Positions 16,097-26,049 of a stretch of 64,000 bases of DNA are shown in pieces. Both the position numbers and the translations under genes were made by a program. The notes under the pieces are model-generated. The model did not search any database and was not told the origin of the DNA. It worked only from the letters and a program-made list of their open reading frames with translations. The number at the start of each line of letters is the position of its first letter. Position 1 is the first letter of the stretch. Origin of the DNA: Acanthochromis polyacanthus (Eukaryota > Chordata > Actinopteri > Pomacentridae); contig NC_067113.1 of assembly GCF_021347895.1 (NCBI RefSeq), positions 3,330,251 through 3,394,250 on the forward strand. Reading direction: 5' to 3'.

Positions 16097-19000
16097 ATGA
16101 CCAGCACGGACGTGGTCGTGAGTGCACCGTTCAAAACCATACTCGACTTCAGTAAGATACTGGAGTTGACGGATAAGTACACGGCCGAAGACCTGGCCAA
16201 GATGATACAGTGTCCCACGGAACTCGTAAAAATATGGCAGGGAGGCGCCACGTTGGGGAACATGCCACCACGGACGTATGTTTCCCTGACCGCTTTTCAT
16301 ATGGGCATGGGACTTTACAGTTCTCAAAACAAGTGCCTGAAAGACATCGAGAACACGATTGTAATAACCGCCATCGGACAACACGAGAGCTCCGAGCTCA
16401 GCCTGTCCACGACCGTCGTCGTACCTTTTACGATCACGGGCCAGAAAATAGCTGACATCGGGAGACCGTACTCCGTCACTGGCGGTGTGACGACCAAGAT
16501 GTACGAAGTTAAGGTTCCTTTGGAAGGCAGAGTGCTGACGGCCACGTACGACAAGCTACTGTCCACCTACAGAGAAGAGCAGGCGGCGGCGCTCGTCTAC
16601 AGGGAGCTGGCGGTGCAGCAAACGGGCTGGGAGCTCACAAAGACCAAGCAAATACTCGAGTTTGTAGCCAAGGCCCCCTCTCTCATGACTATCACTTCAG
16701 CCATACACAAGGACAAGCCGTCGTCAGAGAAAATCAGGCTAACGTTGAAGCTGTTGGAAATCACATACGGTTGCGGTAACTTCTACGACGCGGGCCTCAA
16801 CGAGTTGATCGAGACGGCGAAGCAGAGCGTTGCCCGTCCCGTCCTGGTCATCCCCAAGACCGCTTTCAGAGCCATATTTGATCAACTGGACAGCATCTTC
16901 GAGGTGCGACGTATTCCCTTGCAGTCGCCCGAGGGCAGCCTGGTGACATACAGAGTGGAGCCATCCACAAGAGATTTGCAACCCAACACGTACCACGTGG
17001 ACTTTCTGCCAGCAAACGGGAGCACAAGAAAACTACGTAGTCTGGACGTGGGGGAGACCATCCCGGCGCTGGTATCTAAGGACGGGGACTTGATTCCCAT
17101 CGTCGTGGTGGATAATATGCAGATAGACGACGAGACAAGTATGGAGTCTCCCTTTGTGCAAAGGGACGCCATGAGGTTCGAGTACTTTACCGTGGGGTCT
17201 GTAGCATCTATTGTCAACAGCATCAAGCCAGAACTGGTATTTTCAAACCAAAAGGACGCCAAGAACGGAGAGTTTTCTACCGATAAGTTGGCCCTTCGGA
17301 GCCCCTCGGTCAGTTACGTACACGACTACACGGATGGCTCGTGTAAACCCGTCACCCTCATCGAGGCGCACCAGTCTGCTAACCCGGAGTTTATGTTTAC
17401 CGAGGCCAGGCAGCAAGAGCTGGCAGTGAGAATGGATACCGTGCTAGGGACGACCAACATTCTCTACAACGACGAGGCCATCATGAAAATGATGAGAGCG
17501 GGGTCTTTTCGCGAAGCCCTTCAATTTCCCCAAAGCCATTTTGAAGTGGACATGCGGCACATGCTCAGGCCTCTGGTTGGTATGAACGAGAATGGCGCGG
17601 TAGATCTTCTGTCCGAGAGACTAGCAGTGATTAATGGCGTGCAAATGGGACACTTCGAGGGGGACTATAACTTGGTGGGAGGTGATAACCGCGAACAGGC
17701 ACCTGCAAATCATGACGTTTACCGGGACAATAATAATACAGACATGGAGTTCGTATACAGGGGAGCCCTGTACAACGCAAGCCCCCTGCAGTCAATCAAG
17801 AACGAGATCATTCAAGTTGGTGCGGAACTGACTGAGTTGTATGGGAACACCGACGATTTGAAGGTTGTCATCACAGACCTTAAAGAGTGGCTGTCACGTC
17901 CGGCCGACAACACCGCTTTTCTGCAGGCTAAACTGCAAAACCTCCAAACACCAGGCGAACAGGACGCATTATTAGTTGCGGGCAGAAATGGGCCGGGGAT
18001 GGCCGATCCGTTAACCATTGTAGTAATGAAGAGACTGGCGAGAACCATAATTGCCGACGGTACCGAACAGGGGAAAGTTTTGTTAAACAAGGTCCTAAAC
18101 GTGTACAACACAATATCCAAATTGGCTAAGGACATATTGGGCGAAGGAGGAACGAGGAGCATTCTGGGCATACTGCCCGTCAATGTGTACAACTTGCCCC
18201 AACCAACCGATAACGAAAAGTTGTTCATGAGAGTCATGACTTACTGCGTGTTGCCGGTGATAGCTACAACAGTCGTAACGACACCAACAAATGCGCATTG
18301 GATCAGATACACGCTGGGGGGCATTCCCGTATATGAAAGTACACCGTTTACGCTGCTTCTGCCTGACAACTACATGTTCCTGATAGGGAACGTCGACGAA
18401 AACATCGGTCAGCACATAGATGTGACCGAACACATGCCTTTCTTCCTGGCTGATAAGTACCCCGTGGAGAGAGAATCGATCATGACGAGGATGTGGGTCG
18501 AGCGGTACAGGGTCCTCAGGGAGTGTTCGGCTTACGTTTGCGCCGTGCTCATGGGCATACACTACTCTCTCATGATCAATTACGACAACTTCCACAATTA
18601 TTTCGATCGTAAGAACTATTCGGGCCTAGCCTACGTGGGTGTGAGGATGATTAACTTTGACAGTTACTCTGCTGCGGTGATGCCTACAAACTCGGTGATC
18701 CACGTCACCGGCAGGGTGACGGCCACGGCGCTGGAGCATAGGCACCAGCTTCAGATCACCACGTACAAAGAAGCGGGCTGTGTGCCCAACGGCTTGAAAA
18801 CCGGAATGGGCCTTCGCAATATTTATATCAGCAATGTGCGAGGAGGCCGCACAAAAGCCAGGGCCGAAACTGACATTGTCTTTGTCGATTCCTTCAACGG
18901 ATACAGTCCCGCAGACTACTCGTGTACCTCCGAGCAATCAAATTTCTTACTGTTTGGGGGGCGCAGCGACTTTGAGAAAGACCCGTCTAAACTGGACCCC

Positions 19001-19480
19001 CTCACCGGGTTGTTTACGTGCATGCCCACCCTAACCGTGGTGGGCGCAGCAACACACAACGTGGAGAAGCTCATCGACGACTACATCACAGCGACTGGGG
19101 GCAAGTCCACCTTTCTAGATGCGTTCAATCAATTGATTAAGACGCCAACCCTGGAGGAGTTTGTTCTATCGAGCGACCTGTTCGAAAACCCGGCCAAGTT
19201 CATCGTGGACTGCGTGAACGGAGGCAGGAACTGGGAGGACTCCAGGTTCTACTCGCCGAGACTACCCGTGCTGTTCTGCGCCACTTACGGTATCGGACGT
19301 TTGTCCGACAGGCAGATCAACAACCCAAGCCCCACGTTCCAACTGAACAATTTGTGTCCCAGAGTGAACGGCACGGGAATCTTCGCTAACTCCACTGGTA
19401 AAATCGCAGCCACGGCGGTACAGACGGTCCTGACTCGGTGCCTGGGAGGAGCGGGTGCAAGAGGATGGTTGACGGCGTGA
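16097..19480 (+). CDS. Probable major capsid protein (alloherpesvirus type)
   Basis: An unbroken 1127-codon frame starting MTSTDVVVSAPFKTILDF. It has the length and character of alloherpesvirus major capsid proteins (about 1100-1250 aa): a single large globular chain without signal peptide, membrane segment or disordered blocks, apart from a short Asn/Asp stretch near residue 545. Such proteins form the hexons and pentons of the icosahedral capsid with an HK97-like fold. Its setting, with a small co-directional gene before it and a 720-aa gene on the opposite strand beyond that, matches IcHV-1 ORF39 and CyHV-3 ORF92. The call rests on length, composition and layout; a profile search would decide it. 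The end overlaps the next gene by 16 bases. Confidence 0.68.
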   Translation: MTSTDVVVSAPFKTILDFSKILELTDKYTAEDLAKMIQCPTELVKIWQGGATLGNMPPRTYVSLTAFHMGMGLYSSQNKCLKDIENTIVITAIGQHESSELSLSTTVVVPFTITGQKIADIGRPYSVTGGVTTKMYEVKVPLEGRVLTATYDKLLSTYREEQAAALVYRELAVQQTGWELTKTKQILEFVAKAPSLMTITSAIHKDKPSSEKIRLTLKLLEITYGCGNFYDAGLNELIETAKQSVARPVLVIPKTAFRAIFDQLDSIFEVRRIPLQSPEGSLVTYRVEPSTRDLQPNTYHVDFLPANGSTRKLRSLDVGETIPALVSKDGDLIPIVVVDNMQIDDETSMESPFVQRDAMRFEYFTVGSVASIVNSIKPELVFSNQKDAKNGEFSTDKLALRSPSVSYVHDYTDGSCKPVTLIEAHQSANPEFMFTEARQQELAVRMDTVLGTTNILYNDEAIMKMMRAGSFREALQFPQSHFEVDMRHMLRPLVGMNENGAVDLLSERLAVINGVQMGHFEGDYNLVGGDNREQAPANHDVYRDNNNTDMEFVYRGALYNASPLQSIKNEIIQVGAELTELYGNTDDLKVVITDLKEWLSRPADNTAFLQAKLQNLQTPGEQDALLVAGRNGPGMADPLTIVVMKRLARTIIADGTEQGKVLLNKVLNVYNTISKLAKDILGEGGTRSILGILPVNVYNLPQPTDNEKLFMRVMTYCVLPVIATTVVTTPTNAHWIRYTLGGIPVYESTPFTLLLPDNYMFLIGNVDENIGQHIDVTEHMPFFLADKYPVERESIMTRMWVERYRVLRECSAYVCAVLMGIHYSLMINYDNFHNYFDRKNYSGLAYVGVRMINFDSYSAAVMPTNSVIHVTGRVTATALEHRHQLQITTYKEAGCVPNGLKTGMGLRNIYISNVRGGRTKARAETDIVFVDSFNGYSPADYSCTSEQSNFLLFGGRSDFEKDPSKLDPLTGLFTCMPTLTVVGAATHNVEKLIDDYITATGGKSTFLDAFNQLIKTPTLEEFVLSSDLFENPAKFIVDCVNGGRNWEDSRFYSPRLPVLFCATYGIGRLSDRQINNPSPTFQLNNLCPRVNGTGIFANSTGKIAATAVQTVLTRCLGGAGARGWLTA

Positions 19481-20028
19481 ACGTGACGGTTGACCCCGTG
19501 GGGAAATCCTTCACCGGTAATGTGTTAGGCAATTTTGTAAATTACATCATCGTGGTTTACTTTTTTTCTGTGCTTTTTGTGAACCCCTACACTATGAAGT
19601 GGCGGCTGGAAAATCAAATATGCGAAGAATCGGTGACCATGGCCCAGTCACTAGGCGCCATCTCGAGTGCCACGCACATTATCAACACTGAGATCGCCAC
19701 CCTTCGGAAATCCAGACACAGGCTCAAAGACAAAATGACGGCCAACAACCTGAAACTACTGCAAGACACGGCTTCGGCACTCATGTTCTTGATGACGTCT
19801 TACAGGTCCTGCGGTCAAATGGACCAGCTGGGCGACGCAGTGGAGACCGTGTCTAACAGAATCATTCAAAACTTTAAAACGGTGGCCAATGTGTGCAACC
19901 TGAGCAAATCCATTATGGTTAGTCAGATACTACAGACCAAGCGAGTGCCCGCCACCATGCGCACGGTAGCGGATACTATGAACGACATGCATGATGCTGA
20001 CGAAGAAGACGATAACAATTATATGTGA
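19465..20028 (+). CDS. 187-aa viral protein overlapping the capsid gene end
   Basis: Frame from ATG 19465 (MVDGVNVTVDP), overlapping the capsid stop by 16 bases; an ATG at 19594 (MKWRLENQ) is an alternative. With the upstream start it has a hydrophobic segment at about residues 25-45 (FVNYIIVVYFFSVLFV), so it may be membrane-anchored; the rest is a long helical region (coiled-coil-like) and an acidic tail ending DADEEDDNNYM. ATTAAA at about 20,118 may terminate the capsid-region transcripts. Confidence 0.6.
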   Translation: MVDGVNVTVDPVGKSFTGNVLGNFVNYIIVVYFFSVLFVNPYTMKWRLENQICEESVTMAQSLGAISSATHIINTEIATLRKSRHRLKDKMTANNLKLLQDTASALMFLMTSYRSCGQMDQLGDAVETVSNRIIQNFKTVANVCNLSKSIMVSQILQTKRVPATMRTVADTMNDMHDADEEDDNNYM

Positions 20029-20282
20029 TAATGTTGCTGTATATTTTTACTTGTTTTCTTTTAAACACTTATCGGTTACACTGGGATGTTGGTTGTGATT
20101 GTAATGAGGTGAACAGAATTAAAAAGATCGTTTTATACATGACTACACGTTTATTGTCATTTCAAAACTGTTTCGTACAAACATATACACCAGTGTTTGT
20201 CTATACAAATAGACAAATGGTCCATTCATTTGCACATGTATGTATACTCAATCTGTCAACGTACGCATTCAATCGTCATTTA
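20029..20282. other. Intergenic spacer between convergent viral genes
   Basis: AT-rich. ATTAAA about 20,118-20,123 (+) and TTTATT 20,150-20,155 (AATAAA on -) face each other and probably end the capsid-region transcripts and the 400-aa gene. The + ORF here (20,025-20,315) looks like chance. Confidence 0.4.
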
Positions 20283-21485
20283 TTAAATGACGCCGCTGCG
20301 TGTGGACCACTGTGACGTAGTTATCTCTGTGCTCTCTTCGGCCGTGGGAAATTCGAACTCATAGCGTTTCAGCAGCACGCTAATTGGCACCGTGTGCTGA
20401 TAGTCGTCCGCCGCAGTGTCCTGGGCCTTCATGTCTTGAGCGAACCCCGATATCATACCCTGCAAAGTGTCAGCAAAGTGCAATGCTCTGATCGTGTGGT
20501 GCATCGTAATGGTAGCGAGTTCGTGTCTACCGGGACACACTACCGCCACGTAGGTGTCATTTCTGCCGCTCATACGATCGGGTACCTGTAACGCTCGCGA
20601 CATGCTGAACATAGTGCTGTACAGTTCGTAGGCGCTCATCAGGAGGTCTTTGGTCAACATGTAAACTACAAACTCGTCGTTCCTAACACGATACCTCAGC
20701 TCCGGAGGAAACGTCGTGCTCACACTGACCGGCTGCAGGGCCATGAAGTCTGCGGATGAGGTCTCCTTCAGTTCGTAGTAAGCCTTCTCGCTCGCCACGT
20801 CCAGGGCCCCTACCGTGTTGGTTTTGGCCGACATAAGGAACGCCTTCATTGACTGCACAAACGTCCTGTACTTGTTGTCTTGGTTGGTGATGTTGGGAGC
20901 CGCCGGGACACGACCGCAAACCAGCATGCAGATCTCCTCGTTTTTGGTAGTAAACCTCGTCCCACCATAGCTGAAGTCTGAACATAGGAACTTGGGATTG
21001 AAGTATTTCTGGAACTCGCGGAATGCGTGCCACGTGTCGGAAGCCGAAAACCTCATCATGTTCAGCAAGGTGAAATCAGTCATAGTAAACGGGGCCGTGT
21101 ACGGCACGATGGACGAGTACAGCGTTAAGGGCCCACTCGTCGATGGCGTGATTGAAGAGCCGGGCCCGTGCATCACAGACAACCCTTTTTTCCTAATGAT
21201 GACGTACTGTGTTGGTACTTTAATGCCTTCTTGTGTATACCCCTCAAGAACAATGTTTTCAAAGTAGAAAAACCCCACTTCATCCTTGCATGTACCAAAG
21301 AGATGCTCTATGTCTATTTGAAACGTAATGGCTTGTTGTTCTTTAGCATCCTTGGCTTCCTGAGATTTGTCTGGAGCGAGCACGTACACCTGATCTTTAG
21401 TCAGCAAGGAACTCTTTACGTAATAATCAGCAGCATCGTCCCCTATCTCCTCAGATTCCCGCAAAGGCAGTAAAAAAACATGCAA
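20283..21485 (-). CDS. Unrecognised 400-aa viral protein, possible capsid/tegument component
   Basis: 400 codons on the minus strand, starting MHVFLLPLRESEEIGDD. Globular, mixed composition, no signal peptide despite a short hydrophobic N terminus, no recognised motif. Its size fits an alloherpesvirus triplex or another virion protein, but I cannot distinguish these by eye. Poly(A) candidate TTTATT at 20,150-20,155. Between its start and the broken nuclease gene (21,486-21,586) is a short AT-rich spacer with TATA-like ATATATTC on the minus strand near 21,510. Confidence 0.65.
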   Translation of the reverse strand: MHVFLLPLRESEEIGDDAADYYVKSSLLTKDQVYVLAPDKSQEAKDAKEQQAITFQIDIEHLFGTCKDEVGFFYFENIVLEGYTQEGIKVPTQYVIIRKKGLSVMHGPGSSITPSTSGPLTLYSSIVPYTAPFTMTDFTLLNMMRFSASDTWHAFREFQKYFNPKFLCSDFSYGGTRFTTKNEEICMLVCGRVPAAPNITNQDNKYRTFVQSMKAFLMSAKTNTVGALDVASEKAYYELKETSSADFMALQPVSVSTTFPPELRYRVRNDEFVVYMLTKDLLMSAYELYSTMFSMSRALQVPDRMSGRNDTYVAVVCPGRHELATITMHHTIRALHFADTLQGMISGFAQDMKAQDTAADDYQHTVPISVLLKRYEFEFPTAEESTEITTSQWSTRSGVI

Positions 21486-21586
21486 ATTAGATCTGTAAGA
21501 ATTTTAAGAATATATGACAACTTTTGCTAGTCAGTTACATACAATTAATATCCGAGTTACAAGTTGTGAAACATGTGGTTATTTTT

Positions 21587-23772
21587 CTACGCAACGCACG
21601 TTACCCCGTCGTCAAGTTCGTAACCATATTCGTTTGAAGTTATGATGGGTTTCTGAAGTCCCCATAGACGCAGCACGTACAGCATGTTTCGCACAATGCT
21701 GGTTTTCCGAACGTCTCGCATCGAACCGGTAGCACTCACGTTTGTTTTGACAAATCGCCCGTACCTCGGATCAGCTACGGCGCGAATGGCGTCGTATATC
21801 GCTACTCCCTCTTGTTCTGTGACCGAGTCACAGGCCAAGAACCTGACGGCCAACGTCTTCCAGGCCGGTTGGATCATGCACTTGGTCAACGTCACCGTGC
21901 TGACCGCCGCTGACCAAAGCTGTGAACAACCACAGGTCTCGGTCGGGCAATTCAGCCGTACACACAACATCTACGTACCTCTTGCCCAAGAACAACCCGG
22001 TCTCACGGGGATTCGTGAAACTGTCACATTAGTTTTAGTTTCGGTTTCGTGCGCACCAACACGATTTTGTCATGTTTTTCGTGCCGCTCACCACGAAATG
22101 TTTTTCGCTGTGGTAATCACATCTGAAAGTGGTTTATACCGGTGGATTCATGACGATCTAAGCTGTCCATCGGCGTATACTGCTTGTGTGATCGCGTTTG
22201 CGGCCGCCGGCCGCCGGACATTCTTGAAATTCCTATGCAAATTGGTAAGTGTACCACCGGCTTATGGTTAGGTTATGGTTATGGTTATGGTTAGGGTTAT
22301 GTTTAGGAACGATGTCATGCAAAATATAGCGTTGGATTCGCCACGGTTTTACATTAAAAATATAATATACACATTCTTTTGAAATACGTTCTGAGTGGCA
22401 CGAAAAGTCCGCCGTTTAAAATACATTGGTGCGCATTTCGTGGTGAGCGGCACGAAAAACATGACGAAATCGTGTTGGTGCGCATGAAACCGAAACTAAA
22501 ACTTACGTGACAGTTTCACGAATCCTCGTGAGATCGGGCTCCCAAGAAGGCTAGGCACCGCTGATAGAAATGTTTGTATGGAACTCGGAGTCGGTACATC
22601 TCCGTGAGCAAGGACACGGTTTTGCATTCTGACTCGACAAACAGCTTCATCACGGCTCGGATAGCAGACGACTGAGATCCCAACGATATCAGCAGCTTGT
22701 CGACTGCCTCTCGCGACATGTACGTCATGTGTACCATGAGTTTGTGAGCCAAAGCCCCCCTGACGCCGTACCTGACGCATCGCTTGATCAATTGGTAAAT
22801 GTTGATCCTTTGATCCTTCATGACTTGCTCAATGTGTTGTAACAGCCCGTCTAACGCGGGGTTTGGATCATTGTAATCCAACAGCATCTTCCAGGGACTG
22901 CCGTAGTGTTTACTGTCGTCGCGTGCCGTCCCTGTGTCCGTTTTTAGCTGAACCATGTCAACACTCAGTTCCACGAGCGACTTCTCGTGACCGTAGCGGT
23001 CGGTCTGGTATCTGACCGAAATGTTGTCATGGGCCAAAACCAAGAGAGAACCAAAGACGTCGCTGTCCCTAGAAGAAACCACGCACTTTGTACCTAAATC
23101 TGCCAAGTGTCTGGCGATGTGGAACATGATGTGATCCGCTTCTACGATCATAGCGGACGATTCCAATGAGTCCCATATGTGTTTTACAAGCGGGTGGTTC
23201 GGATCGGACACCTTACTTATCAGACCGGGCTTGCCGCAGCTGGAACCCACTACAAGGCAAAAGAGCATTTCATTGACCTCTTCGAAAACCATCTCTTCAT
23301 CAACTACGTCTTCTCTGTAGAAGTCATTGTAATCGTCTTCTATGGGTTCGGGATCCAACTCCGGCTCCGACTCTGTGTCCTGTCTCACATGCGTGAGTCC
23401 CGATGCACTAAATCCGTCGAACATCTTACTGTCTATCGCGGCGGCATTGCTGTGAATGAATTTGGCAGTGGTCGACATAGTTCTCACGTCCCTCTGTTCT
23501 CGCACGGCCGGTTTGTGAGCCTTTTCTCCGTCAAGACAAAGTACCACGCACTGGAAACCGGCGCCCAAGCGCCTGTACTGTTGAGCAAAGATTTCGGCTA
23601 TTTCGAACCCCGGGTTCGAAATGTCACGAACGCAGTACCTGTTGAGCGTGTGATCAATGAAAAGTACCCCGCCAACGGACCAAGACCCGTTGACTGTTTC
23701 GATGGGACTCCGTTTAGGATTAGAGATCATTTGCACAATTAACCTATGTGCCAATCTGTTTCTGATACCCAT
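21587..23772 (-). pseudogene. XPG/FEN1-like nuclease gene broken by a MITE insertion
   Basis: The ATG at 23772 gives MGIRNRLAHRL, the MGI start that FEN1/XPG nucleases need. Then come VLFIDHTLNRY (residues ~36-46, first metal Asp), VVLCLDGEKAHK (~75-86) and the XPG-I block IVEADHIMFHIARH ... VVSSRDSDVFGS (~207-245), with the EAD and DSD acids. These are structure-selective 5' nucleases; alphaherpesvirus UL41 mRNA-degrading proteins belong to the same superfamily. After about 410 viral codons the frame enters a 548-bp MITE (21,993-22,540) and stops at 22,516. Viral sequence resumes at 21,984. Beyond the element the same frame runs to a stop at 21,830-21,828, while a different frame (127 codons, 21,970-21,587) looks coding to 21,587, so a second break (indel) near 21,850-21,920 is suspected. 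The last metal-binding region is not clear. ATG 23871 is an in-frame alternative without the MGI start. Confidence 0.75.
21993..22540. mobile_element. Non-autonomous hAT-type MITE inserted in the viral nuclease gene
   Basis: 548 bp flanked by an exact 8-bp target-site duplication CCCAAGAA (21,985-21,992 and 22,541-22,548). Long terminal inverted repeats of over 100 bp begin with (C)AACCCGGTCTCACGGGG on the left and, reversed, AGCCCGATCTCACGAGG on the right, sharing ATTCGTGAAACTGTCAC. The middle has GGTTATGGTTA telomere-like runs (22,262-22,305) and no ORF. A close copy lies at 38,762-39,320 in the fish DNA. An 8-bp TSD fits the hAT superfamily. Confidence 0.9.
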
Positions 23773-23823
23773 CGTCGTAAGACGGATACCACGCAAGAAG
23801 CGAAGGAGACGGAAAGAACCGCT

Positions 23824-24834
23824 ATGTTCAGAAAAGTGTCTTCCCACTACAGGTCCAAAAGCCCTTATCAAAGACCTTCCGGTGTGGTTTTAGCTAGACA
23901 GCTCGAAATGCCCGCCCCAATCGGCTTTGATCCTCACCAAGATGTAAATGGGTTGAGTCTGACCCCTTTTGTTAGCTGTAATCACTTGGGTCTCACGATT
24001 GAACCCACCACACTCACGGTGAAGCTGTCGGAACTCAAGGTGAACAGTGGTGTCTTCGGAGACATCTATAACACCACGGTAAAGAAAGGACAGGTCATGG
24101 GGACCCTCGTAAACGGCAGAGTCGTGATCAACGCTCATCCAATGATAGCCTTTGTAGAAGAGTGGAATAAGTCTCTACTCAACTTCTACTCGGACATAAA
24201 GGCTCAGTGCGCCCTGCTGAATGACGTGACGGACCGGGTGATCGTCGAGTGCAAGAGGGCCGTGATCAGGGCGCACAAGGACACTTCCAACAGCAGCGAC
24301 GGCATAAACAAAATCAGGTACTGGACCATCGTGCATTCGACCATCGACATGCCGGACAAAGCCGTTCAGGTTTTGCGACCTCACTGCGTGGTGGACCACT
24401 CTGTCATATACTATGGCAAAAAGACGACGGTGTACCCGCACACCGTCAACAACCCCAGGTACTTGGGACCTAAAGGGGGCTATCCGGGGCAATATCTCTA
24501 TTTAGTAGCTGCAACATCCACAGCTTGTCCCAACGTGTTGAGGAACACTCCCGGGGTCGTATTGCGGTTAGTGTTTGCCTCCAACTGGCAGTGCATGTTC
24601 ACTCACTTCAACAACGAGGGAGCCCCCGTGCCTTTGGTGTACATGAAAATAGGTATTAAGCTGTCCGACGGAACGGTAGAGTACTGCAAGGACGGTTGGA
24701 ATCGTAATGTGGCTGGCAAGCAACGTGTATTTCAAAACATATACAAGGAGCTCATTGCCGGAGTCGAGGACAACGTGATCTTGGGAACGAACTACTCTAA
24801 CGTGAGGACCGTCACCGAAGTGTTACGTTCGTAG
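23824..24834 (+). CDS. Unrecognised 336-aa viral protein, possible virion component
   Basis: 336 codons from ATG 23824 (MFRKVSSHYRSKSPYQ); ATG 23746 in the same frame would add 26 polar residues and overlap the nuclease start. Short basic N terminus, then a beta-rich globular chain without membrane segments or known motif. Length and composition would suit a capsid triplex protein, which alloherpesviruses encode in two forms of about 300-400 aa, but this is a guess. Ends 20 bases before the next ATG on the same strand, with no poly(A) signal between them until 26,988. Confidence 0.65.
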   Translation: MFRKVSSHYRSKSPYQRPSGVVLARQLEMPAPIGFDPHQDVNGLSLTPFVSCNHLGLTIEPTTLTVKLSELKVNSGVFGDIYNTTVKKGQVMGTLVNGRVVINAHPMIAFVEEWNKSLLNFYSDIKAQCALLNDVTDRVIVECKRAVIRAHKDTSNSSDGINKIRYWTIVHSTIDMPDKAVQVLRPHCVVDHSVIYYGKKTTVYPHTVNNPRYLGPKGGYPGQYLYLVAATSTACPNVLRNTPGVVLRLVFASNWQCMFTHFNNEGAPVPLVYMKIGIKLSDGTVEYCKDGWNRNVAGKQRVFQNIYKELIAGVEDNVILGTNYSNVRTVTEVLRS

Positions 24835-24854
24835 AAGCCCTGAGGGCCGAAGCC

Positions 24855-25652
24855 ATGCTCGAGCTCGACGGACCCGTCAACGAGTTTGTTGGGTTAAGCC
24901 CCGAGCTCAGGTTCGATGAAATCGAGCTGGAAGAGTATTCCACAGATAGCTACACAACCGACAAAATACCCTATTATTCAGACACCCACCTCGATATCGA
25001 CAGTTTCCCGTTCAACTATTGTCGAAACAATGGTACGGTACCGGAAGAACTTGTCTTCGGCGAAACAACAATCAACACCCGCATCGGAACAAGAACAACT
25101 GCAGTTGCCAACGTAGAAGGCTACGATTACGACACGGATCACAAACTTGACGTTTTACAACTTGCTACCTCGTCTTTAGACTCAGACTATCACTCGCAAA
25201 GTCACCCTCATGCGTCCAGAGCGTCAACGCCCTCTTCCCAGTACACCTCAATAAACGAGGACATTGATCGGTCTCGAGAAAACGGACGACAAGGTCAGGG
25301 AACGGAACTGCGTTCGAGACGGACCAAATACCCACCTTATTATTTTGAAGACCCGTCGGTCACACCGACCCGTAGCGTCTGCGTCACGAGATGGAACAGC
25401 ATGGCTGCTCAGAAAATACTGTCCCTGAGCACGTTGAATCCCTTTTATCTGTCTAAAACGGTACAGAAAATACAACTTGTCGCAGAGAGGGTAGCTTTTG
25501 TTAAACTTTGTCTCTTTTACATACACGCTACCATTATGGGCCTTTTCATCAGCACCGTGAGCTTTTGTGACATCGTGTGTTCGATCAGCAACCTGACTGC
25601 ATCGGTTGGTTCAGCAGATTCTGCATGCTCTTCAACTGTTTGGTATTACTAA
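24855..25652 (+). CDS. Viral membrane protein with long acidic N-terminal part
   Basis: 265 codons, starting MLELDGPVNEFVG. The first ~190 residues are polar and acidic (Asp/Glu/Tyr/Ser/Thr-rich, disordered-looking); residues about 213-240 (LCLFYIHATIMGLFISTVSF) form one strong hydrophobic segment near the C terminus. It looks like a tail-anchored or multi-frame membrane protein. It is followed by two more hydrophobic frames that overlap or nearly abut it, so these frames could be separate proteins or one multi-span protein interrupted by frameshifts. Confidence 0.6.
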   Translation: MLELDGPVNEFVGLSPELRFDEIELEEYSTDSYTTDKIPYYSDTHLDIDSFPFNYCRNNGTVPEELVFGETTINTRIGTRTTAVANVEGYDYDTDHKLDVLQLATSSLDSDYHSQSHPHASRASTPSSQYTSINEDIDRSRENGRQGQGTELRSRRTKYPPYYFEDPSVTPTRSVCVTRWNSMAAQKILSLSTLNPFYLSKTVQKIQLVAERVAFVKLCLFYIHATIMGLFISTVSFCDIVCSISNLTASVGSADSACSSTVWYY

Positions 25653-25993
25653 CAGGTCTAATATTTGCTTCCGTCAACTACGTGGCCAGATCAATCAGGT
25701 GTGTGCACGGAGCTCTCATCATTGTGGCCGTGGCTCTCACGTTTACGTTAGACGCGCCATCGCAGGATCGATTTCCGTGTCTGGGAGCAGTGTACACGAA
25801 CGAATCTCAGGTCCTCACCACCGTTGTTGGCAACGTCACTGCTTCGAATGTTACCGTTTTTGGCTACGGACAACATCCAGCTCAAAAGCACCACATCGCA
25901 TTTTGGCTGTTGGTACTCAATAAACTATCTTACATGATCATTCTTGTAGAAGGCGCCTGCGGTGCTTTTTTCATGTCGTTGGCCACCATCTGA
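25625..25993 (+). CDS. Small multi-span viral membrane protein ORF
   Basis: 122 codons from ATG 25625 (MLFNCLVLLTGLIFASVNYV); overlaps the upstream stop by 28 bases. Hydrophobic segments at about residues 1-18, 28-45 and 85-118, with three Asn-linked glycosylation sequons in the loop between (NES, NVT, NVT). May be independent or the continuation of the upstream frame after a shift. Confidence 0.5.
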   Translation: MLFNCLVLLTGLIFASVNYVARSIRCVHGALIIVAVALTFTLDAPSQDRFPCLGAVYTNESQVLTTVVGNVTASNVTVFGYGQHPAQKHHIAFWLLVLNKLSYMIILVEGACGAFFMSLATI

Positions 25994-26049
25994 CCTCACA
26001 ATCATCTCGTTTACGATTGCCTTGTCCAAACGGGACTCGCGGAACCCAG

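Noticed and set aside
22262..22305. Telomere-like GGTTATGGTTAGGG runs inside the viral block, recalling telomere-mediated herpesvirus integration
   Set aside because: They lie inside the MITE (21,993-22,540) and recur in its fish copy at 39,040-39,090, so they are not viral terminal repeats.
20283..24834. Firm assignment of the 400-aa and 336-aa proteins as capsid triplex subunits
   Set aside because: Only length and general composition support it; no motif seen.
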